Source: Verrucomicrobiota bacterium (GTDB taxonomy: Bacteria; Verrucomicrobiota; Verrucomicrobiia; Limisphaerales; UBA9464). From it: a stretch of DNA of 9,738 nt. Both the position numbers and the translations under genes were made by a program. Location of the stretch: NCBI GenBank assembly GCA_947464705.1, contig CANHYD010000065.1:1-9738 (forward strand). The letters run 5' to 3'. Numbering within the stretch: position 1 is the stretch's first letter; each line of letters starts with the position of its first letter. Shown in pieces: positions 5,892-9,738 of the stretch. Below the pieces are notes generated by a model, which saw only the letters and a list, made by a program, of their open reading frames with translations, was not told the origin of the DNA and did not search any database.

Positions 5892-8450
5892 ATGAAACTG
5901 CTTTATGTCGGGTGGATACTGGGGATGGCCTTGGGGGGCCTCCGGGGGGAGGCCGAGACGCCCGACATCCTGTCCCTGACTTGGACCAACGGGAGGCCGA
6001 CTCTGGAGTTTCGCCTGGTGCCCTCGGCCTCCGATTACCGAGTCCGAAGCACGGCCACACTCGGGACGCCAGGCAGCACCGTGCCAGGAAAACACTCAGG
6101 CACCGTCTGGACCGCCGAGGCGGCCGCAGCCGGTGATTCGGGCTTCTACCGCCTGGAAGCAATACCGCTGGCCGCCGAAACAGTCCGCGCCAGCACGCTA
6201 CTCAACCGCATCGCCTATGGCCCGACGCCGGACGATCTGGATCGACTGGCCGCCCTCGGTACCGACGCCTACATCGAGGAACAATTGGCTCCGGAGAAAA
6301 TCAGCGAAAACCTCGATGAACCTGCCGGAAGCGATCCCGTCTGGCGAAAAGTCACCATCACAGGAACCGGCTCCTCCTCCAGACTCTACGTGTATCTCAG
6401 CGGTGCGGGCGATGCCTACCTCGACGACTTCCGACTGGTGGCTGGGACTTCGGACACAGGCACCGCCCCCAACTTGCTCATCAACGGCGACTTCGAGCAA
6501 CCGCTGGCGGCCGCCAACTGGAGCACTACCGCCAACTCGGTGAATTCGGCCCGAACCACGGACTTCGTTCACGGGGGCAACGCCTCCTTCCATCTGGTCC
6601 AAGCCGCAGCCGGAAGCACCGGCACCGACGCGGTGGTCCAAACAATTCCAACAGCGCTCAATGCCTCGACGACCTACACGCTCAGTTTTTGGTACCTGGC
6701 CCAAGCTTCAAACCTGCAACTGACTGTCCGGCTCAGCGGCAGCGGCATCGCTTTCACCGCTCCTCTACGAGGCGATGCCGAATCACCGGCCCCCTACTAT
6801 GCCCGACTTCAGAACGGCACCGCCACCATCGCCGATCTACGGGCCTGGCATGTGCTCCATGCCGTGCAGTCCCGACGCCAACTGGCACAAATTTTCCAGC
6901 AATTCTTGGAGAACCACTTCGTCACCGAATACTCCAAAGGGCTGACCTACTTCGATGAACGGGCCGGTTTGCCCAACGCCTGGTCGGGCCCGGAATCCAC
7001 CCGTCAGGAGTTCCAGGAGAACCTCCGCTGGCGCCAGGCCTTCCAGAATCCCCGTTGCACCTTCCACGATCTCCTGAAGATCAGCGCCGAGAGTCCGACG
7101 ATGATCATCTACCTCGACACCGTCCTGTCGCGCGGCGACTACAACACCACCACCAAGACCAACCGCATCGCCAACGAGAACTACGCCCGCGAACTCTGCG
7201 AACTCTTCGCGTTCGGCGTAGACAACGGCTACGACCAAGGCGACATCGAGCAAATCTCCCGAGCCTGGACCGGATGGACCGTCGAACTCCTGTCCACCAA
7301 CCAAGCAGCCAATCCGTTCGCTCCCAGAACCACGGTGATGATCAATTCCGGGCTCACCAACGCCACGGAACGCAACAGTGTCACCAACCTCGCCGGGCTC
7401 TGGTCCTTCCGCTATCGCACGGACCGCCACGATTCCCGGGTCAAGTGGGTCTTCCATGAACGGGATGCCACCGGAAACATCCTCACCAACTCGCCCAAGA
7501 CCGTGCCCGCCCGATTCGGGCCTCCCTGGGCCGGCCGATCCTATGGCTTGAGGCTCAACAATGGTGCCACCACCAACGGCATTCAGGACGGTTATCAAAT
7601 CCTCCGGCACATGGCCGACCAACCCTTCACCCAAGAATACCTTTCGGTGAAGCTCTGTCGGTTGCTGGTGCACGACAATTTCCACCACGGCTACGACTTC
7701 ACCGATGCAGAGACCTCGCCCGAAGAATCCCTGGTCCACCAGTGCATGCTGGCTTGGGAAGCTCCCTCAAACGGCGGACCCAAAGGCCAGATGCGAGAGG
7801 TGCTGCGAGTCATCCTGAAGAGCGATCTCTTCCGCAACCCGAACACCGCGGCCGCCAAAGTGAAGACACCGCTGGAGTTTGCAGCCTCCACCCTGCGGGC
7901 GTTCCGGGCCGTGAAGCCTGACGGAGGCACCACAGCCTCGGTGGACGCCCCCAACCTCGTCGCCTCCGGCGGACTGCTCGACCGGGCCGGCCGCATGCGC
8001 CTCTTCGACCGGGCCGAGCCCGACGGGTATGCCGAAGATGCCGGCGGCTGGATCAGCGCAGGCACCCTCGGTGAGCGGTTGCGCTATGTGCAGTCATTGG
8101 CCTTGGCTGGTGCGGGTTTGGCGAGCGGAACCGGCGTCCGCAGCTCACCCGATTCCTTGGGCTCGAGCCGGATGGACCCCTCCGCACTCCTGGCCCTTCG
8201 ACTGACCAACGAGACCAACCGATCGGCCGAGGCCGTCTCCGATGAGCTGCTCCGCCTGCTCTTCCCATCGGAAGGAGCCGGCAACCTCCGTCAATACCGG
8301 GCCCTCGCCATCCAGTTTCTCAACACCGCAGACAATGGCACCACCGCCTCTAACTTTTCGAGCCTAGTCCCGGGAACCAAGGAGTATGACGGGCGTGTCC
8401 GGGGTCTGGCCGCCCTGCTGCTAAGTTCACCCCGCTTTCAGGAACAATGA
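5892..8450 (+). CDS. Exported DUF1800 family protein with inserted jelly-roll module
   Basis: Product of 852 residues. The ATG at 5892 starts a signal peptide (MKLLYVGWILGMALGG, cleavage near residue 20-22). No good ribosome-binding site precedes it. A TTG at 5841 behind GGAG is an alternative but would be only 3 nt from that motif. Residues about 25-95 form a beta-rich module ending GFYRLE. The DUF1800 signature begins at about 102 (TLLNRIAYGPTPDDLDRLA, then an EEQLAPEKI helix). It is interrupted at about 148-300 and resumes with LRAWHVLHAVQSRRQLAQIF and a NHFVTEYS segment. Further family hallmarks follow: MIIYLDTVLS, NENYARELCEL (428-438), an R-A-W-T-G-W helix (457-462), the QPFTQEYLSVKLCRLLV region (K587-V593) and a late LKSDLFR segment. 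The insert has one jelly-roll half (LYVYLSGAGDAYLDDFRLVAG) and then a CBM-like domain starting NLLINGDFE with a YTLSFWYL strand. The biochemical role of DUF1800 is unknown; it is typically encoded next to DUF1501, as here. It starts 80 bp after the previous gene and ends 44 bp before the next, so co-transcription is likely. Confidence 0.92.
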   Translation: MKLLYVGWILGMALGGLRGEAETPDILSLTWTNGRPTLEFRLVPSASDYRVRSTATLGTPGSTVPGKHSGTVWTAEAAAAGDSGFYRLEAIPLAAETVRASTLLNRIAYGPTPDDLDRLAALGTDAYIEEQLAPEKISENLDEPAGSDPVWRKVTITGTGSSSRLYVYLSGAGDAYLDDFRLVAGTSDTGTAPNLLINGDFEQPLAAANWSTTANSVNSARTTDFVHGGNASFHLVQAAAGSTGTDAVVQTIPTALNASTTYTLSFWYLAQASNLQLTVRLSGSGIAFTAPLRGDAESPAPYYARLQNGTATIADLRAWHVLHAVQSRRQLAQIFQQFLENHFVTEYSKGLTYFDERAGLPNAWSGPESTRQEFQENLRWRQAFQNPRCTFHDLLKISAESPTMIIYLDTVLSRGDYNTTTKTNRIANENYARELCELFAFGVDNGYDQGDIEQISRAWTGWTVELLSTNQAANPFAPRTTVMINSGLTNATERNSVTNLAGLWSFRYRTDRHDSRVKWVFHERDATGNILTNSPKTVPARFGPPWAGRSYGLRLNNGATTNGIQDGYQILRHMADQPFTQEYLSVKLCRLLVHDNFHHGYDFTDAETSPEESLVHQCMLAWEAPSNGGPKGQMREVLRVILKSDLFRNPNTAAAKVKTPLEFAASTLRAFRAVKPDGGTTASVDAPNLVASGGLLDRAGRMRLFDRAEPDGYAEDAGGWISAGTLGERLRYVQSLALAGAGLASGTGVRSSPDSLGSSRMDPSALLALRLTNETNRSAEAVSDELLRLLFPSEGAGNLRQYRALAIQFLNTADNGTTASNFSSLVPGTKEYDGRVRGLAALLLSSPRFQEQ

Positions 8451-8494
8451 GGTCCGGCCACCCACCGCAGACACCGAGGCAACGACACCGCGCC

Positions 8495-9738
8495 ATGAAC
8501 ACGCCCCACATTCTCACCCGCCGAAACTTCTTCAGCACCGCCACCGGCCTGGCGGCCACGGCCGCCCTCAGTTCGTTGACCGACGTACCGCTCTTCGTCC
8601 AGAAAGCGCTCGCGGAAGGCGGCCTCGGACAACCCGATGCCAATGGTCGCGTCAAGAAACTGCTCTTCATCTTCCTGCGCGGAGCCAATGACGGCCTCAA
8701 CAACGTCATCCCCCACGGCGACGACGCCTACGGCCCCAAGATCCGCGACAACATCGCCATCCCGATCGATCCCACACAAAGCTGGAACGTTCAGGGCAAG
8801 GCACTGTTTCCCGAGGCGGGCACCACTGGAGCAACGTTCGCCTATCCTTACTCCCTGCCGCTGGGCAATGGATTTGCTGGCCTGCATCCGGCGCTCAAGT
8901 TCCTAACGCCGGTTTACAACGCAGGAGAATTGGCCCTCATCCACCGGGTGGCCTACCCGCAGCAATCGCGTTCGCATTTCGACTCTCAGGCCTACTGGGA
9001 GACCGGGGCTCCGCGGGCCAATATGGTGAAGGACGGCCTGCTCTACCGAGCGATGGTCGAGTCGGGGCGTCCCGGAAAAAACTCGCTGACCGGCGTCTCC
9101 TTTCAAAATTCGCTACCGCTCCTCCTGCGCGGATCCCGCGCGGCGATGACGAATTTGTCCGATCCAACCCGCTACGACCTGCTGGGTGTTCCCAACACTC
9201 TCGAAGGCAATCTCAAGGCGACCCAAGCCCTCCAAGCAGCCACCGGTTCGGCCTTTCCCGGCAAGGTCAATCGGGACCTCCTCCAGCAGCAGTACGAGAA
9301 CATGCGGCGTACGTTGGAGATCTTCGCGGGCATCGATTTCAGCGAGACCGGCAACACCTTCGTCGACGGCGACAACACCGACGGCAACAAACCGTATCAT
9401 CTGTTCCCGACCAGCAACGCCAAGAACGGAGCCGGACCGTCCGGGAACACCAATCCCGGCTACGTGGTTCCCACCTCCGCCTACGGCTACTTCAACCAAC
9501 TCAAGTCGGCGGCACTGGTCCTGAACAAGACCGATGCCCTCGTGGCCGGCACCCAAATCGACGGTTGGGACACCCACAGCAACCAAGGCGGCGTCACAGG
9601 TGCCCACGCCAACTTGTTGCAGCGGGTCGGCTGGTCAATCTACGCGCTCCGGCAGTATTTCCGCCGCTATGCCGACCAGTGCCGCTGGGACGACCTGGTC
9701 ATCGTGACCTTGTCGGAGTTCGGTCGCACCACCATCGA
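8495..9738 (+). CDS. DUF1501 family protein with twin-arginine signal (partial, C-terminus outside window)
   Basis: The frame is open from the ATG at 8495 to the window end, 414 complete codons, with no stop seen. Residues 7-27 (LTRRNFF... then an Ala/Leu-rich stretch) are a twin-arginine export signal with R9-R10, so the protein is probably folded in the cytoplasm before export. Family hallmarks are present in order: LFIFLRGANDGLNN (about 57-70), a GLHPALKFL segment, HRVAYPQQSRSHFDSQAYWE, GWDTHSNQ (357-364) and SEFGRT (407-412). The last normally lies in the final quarter of the family, so perhaps 60-100 residues are missing. I recall that DUF1501 is grouped with the alkaline-phosphatase-like superfamily; the Asp/His residues of GWDTH and the SEFGRT motif are plausible metal- or substrate-site residues, but no reaction is established. 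The gene starts 44 bp after the DUF1800 gene on the same strand, the usual DUF1800-DUF1501 arrangement. No strong ribosome-binding site is seen; a GAGG lies rather far (about 17 nt) upstream. Confidence 0.92.
   Translation, partial: MNTPHILTRRNFFSTATGLAATAALSSLTDVPLFVQKALAEGGLGQPDANGRVKKLLFIFLRGANDGLNNVIPHGDDAYGPKIRDNIAIPIDPTQSWNVQGKALFPEAGTTGATFAYPYSLPLGNGFAGLHPALKFLTPVYNAGELALIHRVAYPQQSRSHFDSQAYWETGAPRANMVKDGLLYRAMVESGRPGKNSLTGVSFQNSLPLLLRGSRAAMTNLSDPTRYDLLGVPNTLEGNLKATQALQAATGSAFPGKVNRDLLQQQYENMRRTLEIFAGIDFSETGNTFVDGDNTDGNKPYHLFPTSNAKNGAGPSGNTNPGYVVPTSAYGYFNQLKSAALVLNKTDALVAGTQIDGWDTHSNQGGVTGAHANLLQRVGWSIYALRQYFRRYADQCRWDDLVIVTLSEFGRTTI

Noticed and set aside
5086..6162. 358-codon open frame on the minus strand
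   Set aside because: It spans the end of the giant gene and the start of the DUF1800 gene on the opposite strand; low-complexity Arg/Gly/Pro-rich composition, no motif.

Overview
The window looks like chromosomal DNA from a high-GC Gram-negative bacterium, most likely a member of the Verrucomicrobiota. This rests on the secreted DUF1800/DUF1501 gene pair, very large multi-domain exported proteins with LamG-like and jelly-roll modules, GC-rich intergenic palindromic repeats, and weak Shine-Dalgarno signals. The phylum is inferred from gene content; no rRNA or other marker is present.

Left part (minus strand, about 1-1366). This holds the 5' end of a FAD-dependent oxidoreductase of the flavin-dependent halogenase / geranylgeranyl-reductase type, cut by the window edge. 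Next is a strong intrinsic terminator (14-bp perfect stem). Upstream of the terminator is a complete exported FKBP-type peptidyl-prolyl isomerase of the FkpA/Mip kind.

Middle (about 1367-2040). This is a divergent intergenic region without a convincing gene. It carries exactly three head-to-tail copies of a 94-bp unit (1650-1931). Each copy contains two GC-rich palindromes. The repeats keep several frames open, which creates false ORFs and a false N-terminal extension on the next gene.

Right part (plus strand, 2041-9738). Three co-oriented genes probably form one transcription unit. First is a 1256-residue exported protein: signal peptide, beta-helix-like region, one EF-hand-type calcium loop, LamG-like domain, a gingipain (peptidase C25)-like region and a C-terminal FN3-like domain. 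Second is an 852-residue exported DUF1800 protein with a two-part jelly-roll module inserted near its N-terminus. Third is a DUF1501 protein with a twin-arginine signal, cut by the window end. The gaps are 80 and 44 bp. DUF1800 and DUF1501 are a well-known pair of unknown function. The new element is a large gingipain-fold-like protein in the same unit. Its apparent nucleophile position is a serine in place of cysteine, and it carries a CX2CX4CX2C cysteine cluster. I infer a cell-surface or periplasmic system that handles a polymer or glycoconjugate. No biochemical function can be assigned from the sequence alone.
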